Source: Pontibacter pudoricolor (GTDB taxonomy: Bacteria > Bacteroidota > Bacteroidia > Cytophagales > Hymenobacteraceae). Taken from it: a DNA stretch of 64,000 bases. The position numbers and the translations under genes were made by a program. Positions within the stretch are counted from its first letter, which is position 1. Each line of letters starts with the position of its first letter. Below are positions 27,956 to 36,373 of the stretch, one piece after another. The notes under the pieces were generated by a model, which saw nothing but the letters and a program-made list of their open reading frames with translations, was not told the origin of the DNA and made no database searches. The DNA is taken from positions 1,550,001-1,614,000 of the forward strand of contig NZ_CP048106.1 in the NCBI RefSeq assembly GCF_010092985.1. Direction: 5' to 3'.

Positions 27956-29251
27956 ATGAAACGATACCTGAACATACTTTTGCTGGTGCTGGCTATAGTT
28001 GTAGCGGCTTGCTCCGGCGAAAACCACAACCACGCTGAAGGCACAGAATACACCTGCCCGATGCACCCCCAGATCGTGCAGAATGAGCCTGGCACCTGCC
28101 CTGTATGTGGCATGGACCTGGTACCCAAAGCGGTACATGGCGATGGCGTAGAGATTACAGAAGACCTGGCCTTTTTGCTGAAACCAACCAACACCACAGT
28201 AGTTGCCGGCATCACAACTATAAAACCGGAGCAGAAAACCGCCGAGGCTACTGTGAAAATGGATGGCGTTATTACCTATGATCCGCGCCGTGTATACTCG
28301 GTGCCGGCAAAAGTTGGTGGTCGTATTGAGAAGCTGTTTGTAAAGTATAATTTCCAGCCGATACGCAAAGGCCAGAAGTTAATGGAGATCTATAGTCCGG
28401 ACCTGATTACGGCACAGAAAGAACTGTTATATTTAGTACAGTCGGCCCCTGAGGATAAACAAATGATTCAGGCGGCTAAACAGAAACTACAGTACCTGGG
28501 CGCTACTAATGAGCAGATAAACCGGCTTATCAAAAACGGGGAAGAAAGCTATACGTTTGCAGTTTACAGCCCTTACGAAGGCTATGTGATCGATTTAAAT
28601 GCATCCGCCCCGAACGCAACTATAGCTCCCGCGCAGGCAGCAAGCGCTGGCACCGGAATGGATGTCATGGGTGGTGGATCCAGCCCTGCAGCTACACCAA
28701 CTCCCACTTCCCCGGCAGGACAAACTATACAACTACGCGAAGGAATGTATGTAACAGTTGGCCAGCCTTTGGTACGTGTGGTAAATGCGGAGCAATTATG
28801 GGCAGAGTTTAATGTGCCGGCCGGCGATAAAAGTTCGTTGGCGAAAGGCGCTCCTATCGTAATCTCGTTCCCGCAAATGCCCGGCGAAAAACTGGAGGCT
28901 AAAGTAGATTTCGTGCAGCCTTTTTTTAATGAAGGTGAGAATTTTGCAAAGGTGCGTGTTTACCTGCCAGGCAGTCATAAACTGGCTATGGTAGGACAAC
29001 TGGTAACCGGAGAGGCCAGCTACAAAACCGATGCAGCCCTTTGGGTACCCGGCGAAGCAGTCCTTAACATTGGAACAAAACATGTGGCTTTCAGAAAAGT
29101 AAATGGCGTTTTTGAACCGGTAGCGGTAACTATAGGCAGCGATTCCGGCAAAGAAGTACAGATCGTTTCCGGTTTAAAAGAGACAGATGTAATTGCCGCC
29201 AACGCACAGTTCCTGGTTGATAGTGAAAGCTTTATCAAAGTCAATAACTGA
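27956..29251 (+). CDS. RND efflux adaptor lipoprotein with heavy-metal-binding domain (CusB-like), first copy
   Basis: A membrane-fusion protein of about 431 residues. The frame opens at TTG 27950, but the ATG at 27956 gives a clean lipoprotein signal (hydrophobic core [14 protein letters not shown] then Cys19). Residues about 32-57 form a heavy-metal-binding domain with YTCPMHPQI and [10 protein letters not shown]. The rest is the usual barrel-sandwich, hairpin and beta-barrel arrangement ([32 protein letters not shown]). An Ala/Pro/Gly-rich loop (about 215-245) interrupts the lipoyl region. It would link the inner-membrane pump to the TolC-like channel and may load metal through its N-terminal domain. 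Confidence 0.9.
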   Translation: MKRYLNILLLVLAIVVAACSGENHNHAEGTEYTCPMHPQIVQNEPGTCPVCGMDLVPKAVHGDGVEITEDLAFLLKPTNTTVVAGITTIKPEQKTAEATVKMDGVITYDPRRVYSVPAKVGGRIEKLFVKYNFQPIRKGQKLMEIYSPDLITAQKELLYLVQSAPEDKQMIQAAKQKLQYLGATNEQINRLIKNGEESYTFAVYSPYEGYVIDLNASAPNATIAPAQAASAGTGMDVMGGGSSPAATPTPTSPAGQTIQLREGMYVTVGQPLVRVVNAEQLWAEFNVPAGDKSSLAKGAPIVISFPQMPGEKLEAKVDFVQPFFNEGENFAKVRVYLPGSHKLAMVGQLVTGEASYKTDAALWVPGEAVLNIGTKHVAFRKVNGVFEPVAVTIGSDSGKEVQIVSGLKETDVIAANAQFLVDSESFIKVNN

Positions 29252-29258
29252 CAGAGTT

Positions 29259-29363
29259 AAATTATGAATAACTGACTTTTGAATAATTGAATAGATGATT
29301 CCCAATTCGAACATTCTGATTCCCATTTATTCAATTATTCAGTCATCCAAAATTCAAAATTAG
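29259..29363. repeat. A+T-rich palindromic spacer repeat, copy B
   Basis: Occupies the gap between the two adaptor genes. It shares with copy A the left block ATTATGAATAACTGACTTTT / GAATAATTGAAT and the right block TTATTCAATTATTCAGTCA / CAAAATTCAAAATT, with a longer unrelated middle. The 12-base arms can form a hairpin. Confidence 0.75.
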
Positions 29364-29366
29364 AAC

Positions 29367-30566
29367 ATGAAACGATTTTTGAACATACTTTTCCTGCTGG
29401 TAGCTATAGTTGTAGCGGCCTGCTCCGCGGAAGAAAAAACACATGCAGAAGGCGAAAAGGCAACTTATACCTGCCCCATGCACCCGCAGATCGTGCAGGA
29501 TAAACCCGGCACCTGCCCTATCTGCTTTATGGATTTGGTCCCTGTATCGCAATCCGGGAAAGCGAACGGGGAGCTGATGCTGAGTGAAGGCCAGATAGCG
29601 CTCGGGAACATTAAAACAATGCGTATCAAAACCGGTTCGGCCGGCAGCAACACTATACTTACCGGCAGACTGGTACTCGACGAAACACAGACTGATGTGA
29701 TAAGCAGCCGCGCCGCCGGACGAGTGGAGAAACTATACCTGAAAGAGAACGGGCAAACTATAAAAAAAGGTCAGCCGCTCTACGAACTATACTCCGAAGA
29801 ACTCCTGACACTGCAACGCGAGTACCTGCTGGCGCTAAAGCAAGACAAGGAGCTGGGGAAAGAAAATCCAAGGTTTGCCTCGTTCCTGGAGGCTGCAAAA
29901 AAGAAGCTATTGCTTTACGGATTGACTGAAGGCCAAATACGCAACCTTGCCAGAACCGAGCAGCTTAGCCCGCGCATTACGTTTGTGGCTCCTGCCAGCG
30001 GTGTAGTTACCGAAGTTGCCGCAGCCGAAGGCCAGTATGTAGCCGAAGGCAGCGTACTTTACAGGCTGGGCAAACTGGGCAAGATCTGGGTAGAGGCCGA
30101 ACTATATCCGCAGGAAGTGGCCAATGTAAAAGAAGGCGACCTGATCAACGTTTCAGTTGAAGGATTCGGGCAGGAACCTGTAGCGGCAAAAGTAACTTTC
30201 ATAAGTCCGGAATTCAGGGCCGGTAGCCAGGTTGTTATCCTTCGAGCTGAATTGCCTAATCCGGATGACCGGTACCTGCCTGGCATGCAGGCGAACGTCG
30301 TCATCAACAAGCACAACAACTCTACCTTAACCCTGCCTTCCGATGCTGTTATCCGTGACGAAAAAGGGGCACATGTGTGGGTGCAATCCGGCAAAGACAC
30401 TTTTAAAGCACGGATGGTAACTATAGGAGAAGAAAGTGCGGATAACGTGGCCATACTCTCCGGCCTGAAAGAAAACGACAAGGTAGTAGTATCCGGCGCG
30501 TACCTGCTTTACAGCGAGTTTGTATTGAAAAAAGGGGCCGACCCGATGGCGGGACATCAACATTAA
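29367..30566 (+). CDS. RND efflux adaptor lipoprotein with heavy-metal-binding domain (CusB-like), second copy
   Basis: A second membrane-fusion protein, 399 residues, with a near-identical lipoprotein signal (MKRFLNILFLLVAIVVAAC) and an N-terminal metal-binding domain reading YTCPMHPQI then CPICFMDLVP. The Gly of the usual CxxCGMD is Phe here. The body follows the CusB plan (GRVEKLYLKENGQTIKKGQP, VAPASGVVTEVAAAEGQYV) and lacks the low-complexity loop of the first copy. The two copies are clearly diverged outside the N-terminus, so they may form a mixed ring or handle different partners. It ends at a TAA that overlaps a full AACTATAGTT palindrome. Confidence 0.9.
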   Translation: MKRFLNILFLLVAIVVAACSAEEKTHAEGEKATYTCPMHPQIVQDKPGTCPICFMDLVPVSQSGKANGELMLSEGQIALGNIKTMRIKTGSAGSNTILTGRLVLDETQTDVISSRAAGRVEKLYLKENGQTIKKGQPLYELYSEELLTLQREYLLALKQDKELGKENPRFASFLEAAKKKLLLYGLTEGQIRNLARTEQLSPRITFVAPASGVVTEVAAAEGQYVAEGSVLYRLGKLGKIWVEAELYPQEVANVKEGDLINVSVEGFGQEPVAAKVTFISPEFRAGSQVVILRAELPNPDDRYLPGMQANVVINKHNNSTLTLPSDAVIRDEKGAHVWVQSGKDTFKARMVTIGEESADNVAILSGLKENDKVVVSGAYLLYSEFVLKKGADPMAGHQH

Positions 30567-30668
30567 ACTATAGTTTGGGAGCAGGACTAAAGCCTACTAT
30601 AAAAACAACATGAAATTCCATGCTGAGTTTTGATGTTGGATTAAATATTAACAGTAAAAAATTACACC

Positions 30669-30806
30669 ATGAAAGATTGCTGCAAAACCGGAGACGTGCA
30701 GGAGCCTGAGAAAAATAAATGGCCAAAACGGCTTCTTTACCTGGCTATAGTGCTGGCCCTAGTGCTGGTAATTTTTGAACAGATCAATTTTAACTTACAA
30801 TTTTAA
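30669..30806 (+). CDS. 45-residue single-pass membrane peptide with N-terminal CC motif
   Basis: A short frame starting MKDCCKTGDVQEP, with one strong hydrophobic helix (LLYLAIVLALVLVIF, about 22-36) and a short polar tail. It ends 3 bases before the start of the next lipoprotein and lies in the same direction inside the metal island, which supports it as a real gene. The vicinal Cys pair would face the cytoplasm if the Lys/Arg-rich flank obeys the positive-inside rule. A role as a small pump accessory or metal relay is plausible but is only inference. Confidence 0.6.
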   Translation: MKDCCKTGDVQEPEKNKWPKRLLYLAIVLALVLVIFEQINFNLQF

Positions 30807-30809
30807 CAC

Positions 30810-31289
30810 ATGAAAAAGAACCTGAATTATATCGCTGTATTCGCTGCTGTGCTGCTAGTTTCCTGCTCTTCAGAAAAGGCACCGCAAACACAGGCTGCTG
30901 CAGCCACTGAAACAACCACTGAAATGCCAGCTGCCAACCATGCCGGCCAAATGGCTGCTGCAAATACTCCTGCACAACAAACAGCCGATCCATCCGAACT
31001 GATGAGTGAGGAAGGACTACCTAAAGACCTGGTTTGCATGGTGAATAATGCGTATATGGGCGGCAAAAAACAGTTCCCGGTTCCTTTTGAAGAAAAAATG
31101 TATTATGGCTGCTGCGAGATGTGTGTTAAAACCATCAAAAATGAGCGCGAGGTACGTTATGCAAAAGACCCTGTAACAGGCCAGGAAGTAGATAAGGCAG
31201 AAGCGTTTATTGCCCTGAAGCCAGGTGGTGCAAATGGCGATGTATTGTACTTTGCATCAGAGGAGAACTATAAAAAGTATATTCAATAG
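30810..31289 (+). CDS. Cys-rich putative metal-binding lipoprotein
   Basis: This 159-residue protein has a lipoprotein signal (MKKNLNYIAVFAAVLLVSC, lipidated Cys19) and an Ala/Thr/Gln-rich linker to about residue 65. The C-terminal domain holds DLVCMVNNAYMG, YYGCCEMCVKTI, YAKDPVTGQEVDKAEAF and LYFASEENYKKYI. The arrangement of Cys residues with a closing FASEENYKKYI block resembles YHS/TRASH-type small metal-binding domains. It lies between the CC membrane peptide and the DUF3347 protein. It probably binds Cu or another thiophilic metal in the periplasm. The exact family is not certain. Confidence 0.7.
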   Translation: MKKNLNYIAVFAAVLLVSCSSEKAPQTQAAAATETTTEMPAANHAGQMAAANTPAQQTADPSELMSEEGLPKDLVCMVNNAYMGGKKQFPVPFEEKMYYGCCEMCVKTIKNEREVRYAKDPVTGQEVDKAEAFIALKPGGANGDVLYFASEENYKKYIQ

Positions 31290-31386
31290 CCCTTCTTGTT
31301 TGCAGCTTGCACCAACAGTATGCCGAGTCACTACTTTTAAAAATGAATCCTTACCTTTATACTTAATATCAACCAAGTAAACTATC

Positions 31387-32016
31387 ATGAAGAAAACATT
31401 TGTAGCAGCTGCCTTTGCAGCGTTTGTATTTACTTCTTGTTCTGACACAAAGCAGGAAACTGTTGCAGAAACCGGTAACATGGAGCACCACGAAGGCATG
31501 GCTCATGGCGACAACATGCCCGCTGAAGGCAAAGTAGTGGTAGAAGCGCCGGATTATACGGCTGCAGAAGCTCCTGTAAAAACGCAGATCGCTGCTGTAG
31601 TTGACAATTACCTCAAACTGAAAGATAACCTGGTAGCCTCTGACGCTAAAAAAGCACAGGAAGATGCCAAAGCTATAGTTGCTGCCGCAAATAAAGTAGA
31701 AGTAACCGGCCTGGAAGGTGAACAGAAAACGTTTGCTGAAGAGAGACTGAGTGAAGTAAAACAAGCAGCTTCGGCTATGGCAGAGGCAGCAGAACTGGAT
31801 CTGCAGCGTGCACAGCTGGAACTACTTTCTGAAGCTACTTTTGCCTTAACCAAAGCATTTGGCGCTGCCGACCAGACACTTTACTACCAGCATTGCCCGA
31901 TGGCCAACAACGATCAGGGTGCTTACTGGCTAAGCTCAAACGAGGAAATCCGTAACCCTTATTTTGGTGACCAGATGCTGAAGTGCGGTAGCAACGAAGA
32001 AGTTTACAAAAAGTAA
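31387..32016 (+). CDS. DUF3347 lipoprotein
   Basis: This 209-residue protein has a lipoprotein signal (MKKTFVAAAFAAFVFTSC, Cys18) and a His/Met-containing stretch (NMEHHEGMAHGDNMP, about 35-49). A helical DUF3347-type domain follows: VDNYLKLKDNLVASD, then YYQHCPMANNDQGAYWLS and PYFGDQMLKCG. The HCPM and MLKCG elements resemble the C-terminal metal-binding signature found on some CusB adaptors and stand-alone proteins in Bacteroidota copper loci. The likely role is periplasmic metal capture for the efflux system. It ends the run of closely spaced genes, with a clear terminator 23 bases downstream. Confidence 0.82.
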   Translation: MKKTFVAAAFAAFVFTSCSDTKQETVAETGNMEHHEGMAHGDNMPAEGKVVVEAPDYTAAEAPVKTQIAAVVDNYLKLKDNLVASDAKKAQEDAKAIVAAANKVEVTGLEGEQKTFAEERLSEVKQAASAMAEAAELDLQRAQLELLSEATFALTKAFGAADQTLYYQHCPMANNDQGAYWLSSNEEIRNPYFGDQMLKCGSNEEVYKK

Positions 32017-32038
32017 TCTTATTGTTTCCGATCATAGC

Positions 32039-32068
32039 AGAGGCACCCGTTGCGGTGCCTCTTTTTTT
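32039..32068 (+). terminator. Intrinsic terminator of the metal-efflux island
   Basis: AGAGGCACC and GGTGCCTCT form a 9-bp perfect stem around CGTTGC, followed by a run of seven T. It lies directly downstream of the DUF3347 gene. Confidence 0.85.
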
Positions 32069-32222
32069 GCCTGTCCCCTACATTCACATTGCATCTATAG
32101 TTGTCCTTAGCATTTCGCCACGCATACAAGTTGCTGAACTATAGCTTATAGTTACCATGCATACTACTGTAAACTTTACAGGAAATATATTAACTTACAG
32201 CTTACAACCCTGCAATCATCTG

Positions 32223-33284
32223 ATGAAGACACCCCTGCACCTCGTATCGTTTGCACTGCTTTTATTCCTGGGCTTTGCCTGCAACTCCCCTGCTGCCGAA
32301 AAAAATACCCAGCCGCTGGCAAAAGGGCGCCAGCCTCAACTATCGGTAGATGCAGCTGGCGTTACCCGTATAGTGTATGGCCTGGAAGAAAATATCTATT
32401 GCACAACTTCTACAGACAACGGGCTGAGCTTTACAGAACCAGAACTGGTGGGTACCATCCCGGGGCTTTTGCTAGGTATGTCGATGGGGCCACAGATCGC
32501 AAGTTCAGCCAACTATACGCTTGTTACCGCTATCGATAAAAAAGGAAATATTCACTCCTTCAGCCTGGACCATGCCACTGGTAAATGGGAAAAAGCCGCT
32601 GGTGTAAACGATGTGCCACAGGTTGCTGCCGAAGGCCTGATGAGTATTGCCAGCGACGAAAACGACACCTTTTACGCCCTATGGCTGGATGTACGCAATA
32701 ACAAGCAAAACAAGATCGCACTGGCTACAGCTACCGGCCCTGCCACCTCCTGGTCGGCAAACCGTATTATTTATGAGTCTCCTGACAGCACTGTTTGTGA
32801 ATGCTGCAAGCCGAGTATCGTTGTAAATGGTGAAGAAGTAAACCTGATGTTCCGTAACTGGCTGAACGGTTCGCGCGACTTCTATTTTACAACCTCAGAA
32901 AACGGCGGCAAAACCTTTACGGCCCCACAGAAATTAGGCAATGAAACCTGGAAAGTGGATGGCTGCCCGATGGATGGCGGTGGCCTGGTGCTAGACGAAA
33001 ACGACCGTGTGCATACGGCCTGGCAGCGCAATGGCAACATTTACCACGCCCGGCCCGGCAACGCCGAAGTAGCAGTTGGCAAAGGCCGTAACTGCCGCAT
33101 AAGTGGTGGCACCAACCCTGCCATCACCTGGAAAGACGGCGATGATCTGAAACTGAAATTCCTGCGCTCCGAAGCCATACAAACTATAGGCAAAGGCAAC
33201 TACATCGAAACGATAGAGCTGCCCGACAAACGTACGCTTTGCGTTTGGGAAAATGATAAAGAACTGTTCTTCAAAAGAATCTGA
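32223..33284 (+). CDS. Cys-rich sialidase-like propeller lipoprotein
   Basis: The frame opens at 32157, but the ATG at 32223 begins a lipoprotein signal (MKTPLHLVSFALLLFLGFAC), giving 353 residues. The body is a beta-propeller of the BNR/sialidase type with Asp-box-like blocks (STDNGLSF, SENGGKTF). It lacks an obvious sialidase arginine triad. The notable part is CECCKPS followed by NGSRDFYF, GGKTFTAPQ and WKVDGCPMDGG, giving four Cys in a conserved layout that recurs in the paralogue at 46667-47935. This could be a metal or cofactor site. It follows the metal-efflux operon after a terminator, so it may be separately expressed. Confidence 0.7.
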   Translation: MKTPLHLVSFALLLFLGFACNSPAAEKNTQPLAKGRQPQLSVDAAGVTRIVYGLEENIYCTTSTDNGLSFTEPELVGTIPGLLLGMSMGPQIASSANYTLVTAIDKKGNIHSFSLDHATGKWEKAAGVNDVPQVAAEGLMSIASDENDTFYALWLDVRNNKQNKIALATATGPATSWSANRIIYESPDSTVCECCKPSIVVNGEEVNLMFRNWLNGSRDFYFTTSENGGKTFTAPQKLGNETWKVDGCPMDGGGLVLDENDRVHTAWQRNGNIYHARPGNAEVAVGKGRNCRISGGTNPAITWKDGDDLKLKFLRSEAIQTIGKGNYIETIELPDKRTLCVWENDKELFFKRI

Positions 33285-33340
33285 GATTAGCTATGAAACC
33301 CGTGCGAACAAGTGCGTATACTATAGTTAAAATTTAACGA

Positions 33341-33676
33341 ATGAACTTTGATATCAGCGACTTTATTAACAACCTGCCAGATCAAATTACACGACAGGAT
33401 CTGGGCACTTCGATTTACAATGAAATTCGTGCCGCTGAGAACATGAAAGTCGGTTACCTGGACCAGGCCACTGAAAATCCGGAGTTTTACGTTAATATTT
33501 CAAGACAGCTCGATACTTATATCCATCACCTGAAGGTCTTTCATAACAAGGTGGCTCCTGCGCCCATAGCCATAGATCAGGAATTATATAAAAACGAACA
33601 GCCCGATCTGGACCAGATCACGAAATTAATGGAGCGCATCGAAGAATCTGAAAGAAACAGGCACATTAAAGACTGA
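33341..33676 (+). CDS. Hypothetical protein, 111 residues
   Basis: A soluble, mostly helical, acidic protein (MNFDISDFINNLPDQITRQD at the start) without signal peptide, membrane helix or Cys. I do not recognise a family. It has its own short spacer on each side; the upstream spacer carries a CTATAGTT octamer and the downstream one a second. Regular codon use and a good ATG support it as real. Confidence 0.6.
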   Translation: MNFDISDFINNLPDQITRQDLGTSIYNEIRAAENMKVGYLDQATENPEFYVNISRQLDTYIHHLKVFHNKVAPAPIAIDQELYKNEQPDLDQITKLMERIEESERNRHIKD

Positions 33677-33811
33677 TCCTGTAACTATAAGCTATAGTTT
33701 TTCATTTCTGTACAGCTTTATAGTTCATCCTTCCCCCGGATTTTAGCTAACTTTAGGTTTTAAAACTATACCAATTATAGCGGCTTTTCTTACAGAAACC
33801 TGCGTTTGCTT

Positions 33812-34054
33812 ATGGAGAATTTAGGGATGGATCCGCAGCTGCTCGTGGACCTGGTTAAGATGAAAATGCCGTTCGGTAAATACAAAGATATCTTTATCAG
33901 CGACCTGCCGGTTTCTTATCTGGAGTGGTTTCAGCGCAAAGGCTTTCCGGAGGGCAAACTGGGCATGTTGCTGGCCACAGCCTACGAAATTAAACTAAAC
34001 GGCCTCGAATTTTTGTTAACACCTATCAAGCGAAACAGCAGGCGGATCAGGTAA
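33812..34054 (+). CDS. DUF3820 family small protein
   Basis: An 80-residue protein when started at the ATG at 33812 (a TTG at 33806 is also in frame). The block MPFGKYKDIFISDLPVSYLE followed by WFQRKGFPEGKLG and LNGLEFLLTPIKR is characteristic of DUF3820, a small family found with nuclease-like proteins and of unsettled function. The basic C-terminus (RNSRRIR) is notable. Its stop overlaps a full AACTATAGTT palindrome. No operon partner is evident. Confidence 0.8.
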   Translation: MENLGMDPQLLVDLVKMKMPFGKYKDIFISDLPVSYLEWFQRKGFPEGKLGMLLATAYEIKLNGLEFLLTPIKRNSRRIR

Positions 34055-34112
34055 ACTATAGTTTATAACATTTTACGGACACGCCTGTTTTGGAGTCATA
34101 AAGCATAAAGAC

Positions 34113-34814
34113 ATGAGTAAACAAAAGATAAAGATCGATATAGTTTCGGATATTAACTGCCCGTGGTGTTATGTGGGCGAACAACGCCTGAACAGCGCCC
34201 TGGCAACAGCTAAAGACAACTATGAATTTGAGGTTGCTTTTAAACCATTTGAACTGAACGCTGCCATTGCTCCGGAAGGCATGGACAAAGTCGAGTATTT
34301 TAAAAATAACTACGGTCCGCAGATCGTATCGCAGATAGGCGCCATGAACCAGCGGCTGGCAGATACAGGAAAAGAGGTTGGCATTGAATTTAACTTTGAG
34401 AAGCAGACAAGAATCAATAACACCTTTAACGGGCACAGGCTTATCTGGCTTGCAGGCGAGTATGGCGTTCAGGAGAAAGTAGCAGAAGCATTATTCTATA
34501 GTTACTTTACCGAAGGCAACAACATGAACGACACAGACCTGCTTAAAAAGGTAGGAACTGAAAACGGTATACCGGCCGATAGGCTGGAGAACTTTTTTGA
34601 AAGCGAAGAAGGCAAAAAAGAAGTTCGCGAAATGGAGCAGTGGGCACAGGCTTCGGGCATTACCGGCGTACCGGCCTTTATCATAAACGACCAGTACCTG
34701 ATTAGCGGAGCCCAGCCTTCAGAGGTATTCCACCAGGCATTTTCGCAGATAGCTCCTACTTTGCAACAAATCAATACCGGAGGAGACAACTGCAGCATTG
34801 ACGGCAATTGCTAA
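34113..34814 (+). CDS. DsbA/FrnE-family thiol oxidoreductase
   Basis: This 233-residue cytoplasmic protein of the DsbA-like FrnE group has the redox motif CPWC near residue 15 (DIVSDINCPWCYVGEQRLN). The helical insertion contains RINNTFNGHRL, and the cis-Pro loop is GITGVPAFIINDQYLISGAQ. No signal peptide is present. FrnE-type proteins act as dithiol oxidoreductases and have been linked to oxidative and cadmium stress in other bacteria. Two further Cys residues lie at the C-terminus (CSIDGNC), resembling the extra C-terminal pair known for some FrnE proteins. It ends at a strong terminator. Confidence 0.88.
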   Translation: MSKQKIKIDIVSDINCPWCYVGEQRLNSALATAKDNYEFEVAFKPFELNAAIAPEGMDKVEYFKNNYGPQIVSQIGAMNQRLADTGKEVGIEFNFEKQTRINNTFNGHRLIWLAGEYGVQEKVAEALFYSYFTEGNNMNDTDLLKKVGTENGIPADRLENFFESEEGKKEVREMEQWAQASGITGVPAFIINDQYLISGAQPSEVFHQAFSQIAPTLQQINTGGDNCSIDGNC

Positions 34815-34826
34815 ACTATAGCACAA

Positions 34827-34874
34827 CTATAAACTATAAAAGCACCTCTAACCGGGTGCTTTTATAGTTTATAG
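34827..34874. terminator. Perfect 20-bp hairpin built on the TATAGTT motif
   Basis: The arms 34827-34846 and 34855-34874 are exact reverse complements around TCTAACCG. The stem includes AAAAGCACC / GGTGCTTTT, so it can end transcription of the oxidoreductase gene. The outer part is made of AACTATA / TATAGTT. Confidence 0.8.
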
Positions 34875-35049
34875 CTCTCATAAAAAACTATGCTGTCATT
34901 CTGTAAAGTCATAGATCCCGGGTTTGTCTCGGGGAAACTTGGCAGAAGCGAGGTTAAGCAATTGCTACAAGCCACCAAGATCCTTTCAGGATGACAAAAG
35001 AGGAGAATGATACCACCCTACCCATAACCGGGTGCTTTTATAGTTTATA
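34849..35049. repeat. Palindromic mini-element flanked by a 25-base direct repeat of terminator sequence
   Basis: An identical 25-base segment, beginning TAACCGGGTGCTTTTATAGT, occurs at 34849-34873 and 35025-35049. Between them is a hairpin-like element (34894-34996) with TGTCATTCTG at the left and CAGGATGACA at the right, of the type scattered between genes in many Bacteroidota. The layout suggests insertion or rearrangement that duplicated half of the terminator. Confidence 0.65.
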
Positions 35050-35124
35050 ATATACTTAAGTTGGAAACAATGCCAGAGAGTGACTATAAATTTGATGATG
35101 CCGTAACTCTTCTTACGCGGCAGA

Positions 35125-36141
35125 TTAGCTACCGCTATACTCTGCTACCTTAACGAGCTGCTTTCCTATATTCTCACCCGAGAACAATCCTAAGAAGGCA
35201 TGTGGTAACTGGTCAAAACCTTCTGCAATTGTTTCTTCGTATTTCAGCTTTCCTTCCTGTATCCAGCCTGCCAGTCCTGCGGCGGCTTCTCCAAACCTGT
35301 CGGCGTAATCGCTCACTATAAATCCTTTCATCAGCGACTTGGTTTTAAGTAAAACAGGCTCAACACGTGGCCCTACTGGTGGCGTAGTAGCATTGTATAA
35401 AGCGATCTGTCCGCAAACTGCTATGCGGGCAAAGTTGTTCAGCAAACTATAGACAGCGTCAGATATCTCCCCGCCTACATTATCAAAATAAACGTCTACC
35501 CCATCCGGGCACGCAGCTTTCAGCGCACTGCGCATATCAGAAGTACTTTTATAGTTGATCGCATCATCAAAGCCTAATTCCTGTTTCAGATAAGCTACTT
35601 TATCATCAGAACCTGCAATGCCTATTACGCGGCAACCTTTCAGCTTTGCTATCTGCCCCACAACAGAGCCTACCGCACCAGCCGCTCCGGACACCACCAC
35701 TGTCTCTCCGGGTTTCGGGTCACCTATAAAGAGTAGTCCGCAGTAAGCTGTAATGCCAGGCATACCCAGTATGCCTAAATAATAGCTCAATGGGGCAATC
35801 TTTGGGTCGATCATTGTCAGGCCTTTGCCATCGGAGATACTATAGGTTTGCCAGGGCAGGTTGCCTAAGACCACGCTGCCTTGCGGTAGTTTTGCATTGC
35901 GGCTCTCCGTTACCTCGGCTATTATACCACCCGCAATAGGTTCGTTCAGTTTGTAGGGTGGCACATACGATTTTGCATCGCTCATGCGTCCCCGCATATA
36001 CGGGTCTACTGAAATGTAAAGTGCTTTCAGCAGGACTTGCCCATCCTGCAGTTCAGGCAATTCCTCTTCCGTAAATTTAAACGTGGTGTCGGCAGGCAGG
36101 CCTTGTGGGCGTTCGTTCAGTAAGATGGTTCTTGTTTTCAT
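35125..36141 (-). CDS. NADP-dependent medium-chain oxidoreductase (CurA/leukotriene B4 12-hydroxydehydrogenase-like)
   Basis: The frame extends to 36183, but the ATG at 36141 starts a sequence typical of the family (MKTRTILLNERPQGLP), giving 338 residues. It lacks the zinc ligands of alcohol dehydrogenases. Key blocks are YISVDPYMRGRM, GNLPWQTYS, GILGMPGITAYCGL and the nucleotide-binding motif VSGAAGAVGSVVGQIAKL, then FDNVGGEISDAV. Members reduce activated C=C bonds of enones and alkenals with NADPH and serve in detoxification. It is a minus-strand gene on its own, convergent with the oxidoreductase to the left. Confidence 0.9.
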   Translation of the reverse strand: MKTRTILLNERPQGLPADTTFKFTEEELPELQDGQVLLKALYISVDPYMRGRMSDAKSYVPPYKLNEPIAGGIIAEVTESRNAKLPQGSVVLGNLPWQTYSISDGKGLTMIDPKIAPLSYYLGILGMPGITAYCGLLFIGDPKPGETVVVSGAAGAVGSVVGQIAKLKGCRVIGIAGSDDKVAYLKQELGFDDAINYKSTSDMRSALKAACPDGVDVYFDNVGGEISDAVYSLLNNFARIAVCGQIALYNATTPPVGPRVEPVLLKTKSLMKGFIVSDYADRFGEAAAGLAGWIQEGKLKYEETIAEGFDQLPHAFLGLFSGENIGKQLVKVAEYSGS

Positions 36142-36373
36142 AGGTAATCCTGATAGGGTTAAATTCTTTACACGCAGAAGCAAAGCCAGTAGTTATTGTT
36201 TTTGAAACTTACAGAGTTCAAACCATTGACTTTTGCTCTCCGCTACCATCAACACACCACTATAACCCTCTTTATCAATCAATTATATTAATAAAAACAA
36301 TAAAAATATTAACTATTATTCGAACCAATACTTTTTAAACTTAGTTTTGTATATTTAAATCATGTTATAATCA

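Noticed and set aside
32157..32222. 22-residue N-terminal extension of the Cys-rich propeller
   Set aside because: The downstream ATG at 32223 begins a textbook lipoprotein signal; the extension would bury it.
34894..34996. Hairpin element as a small RNA gene
   Set aside because: No promoter could be assigned, and the structure fits a dispersed mini-repeat better.
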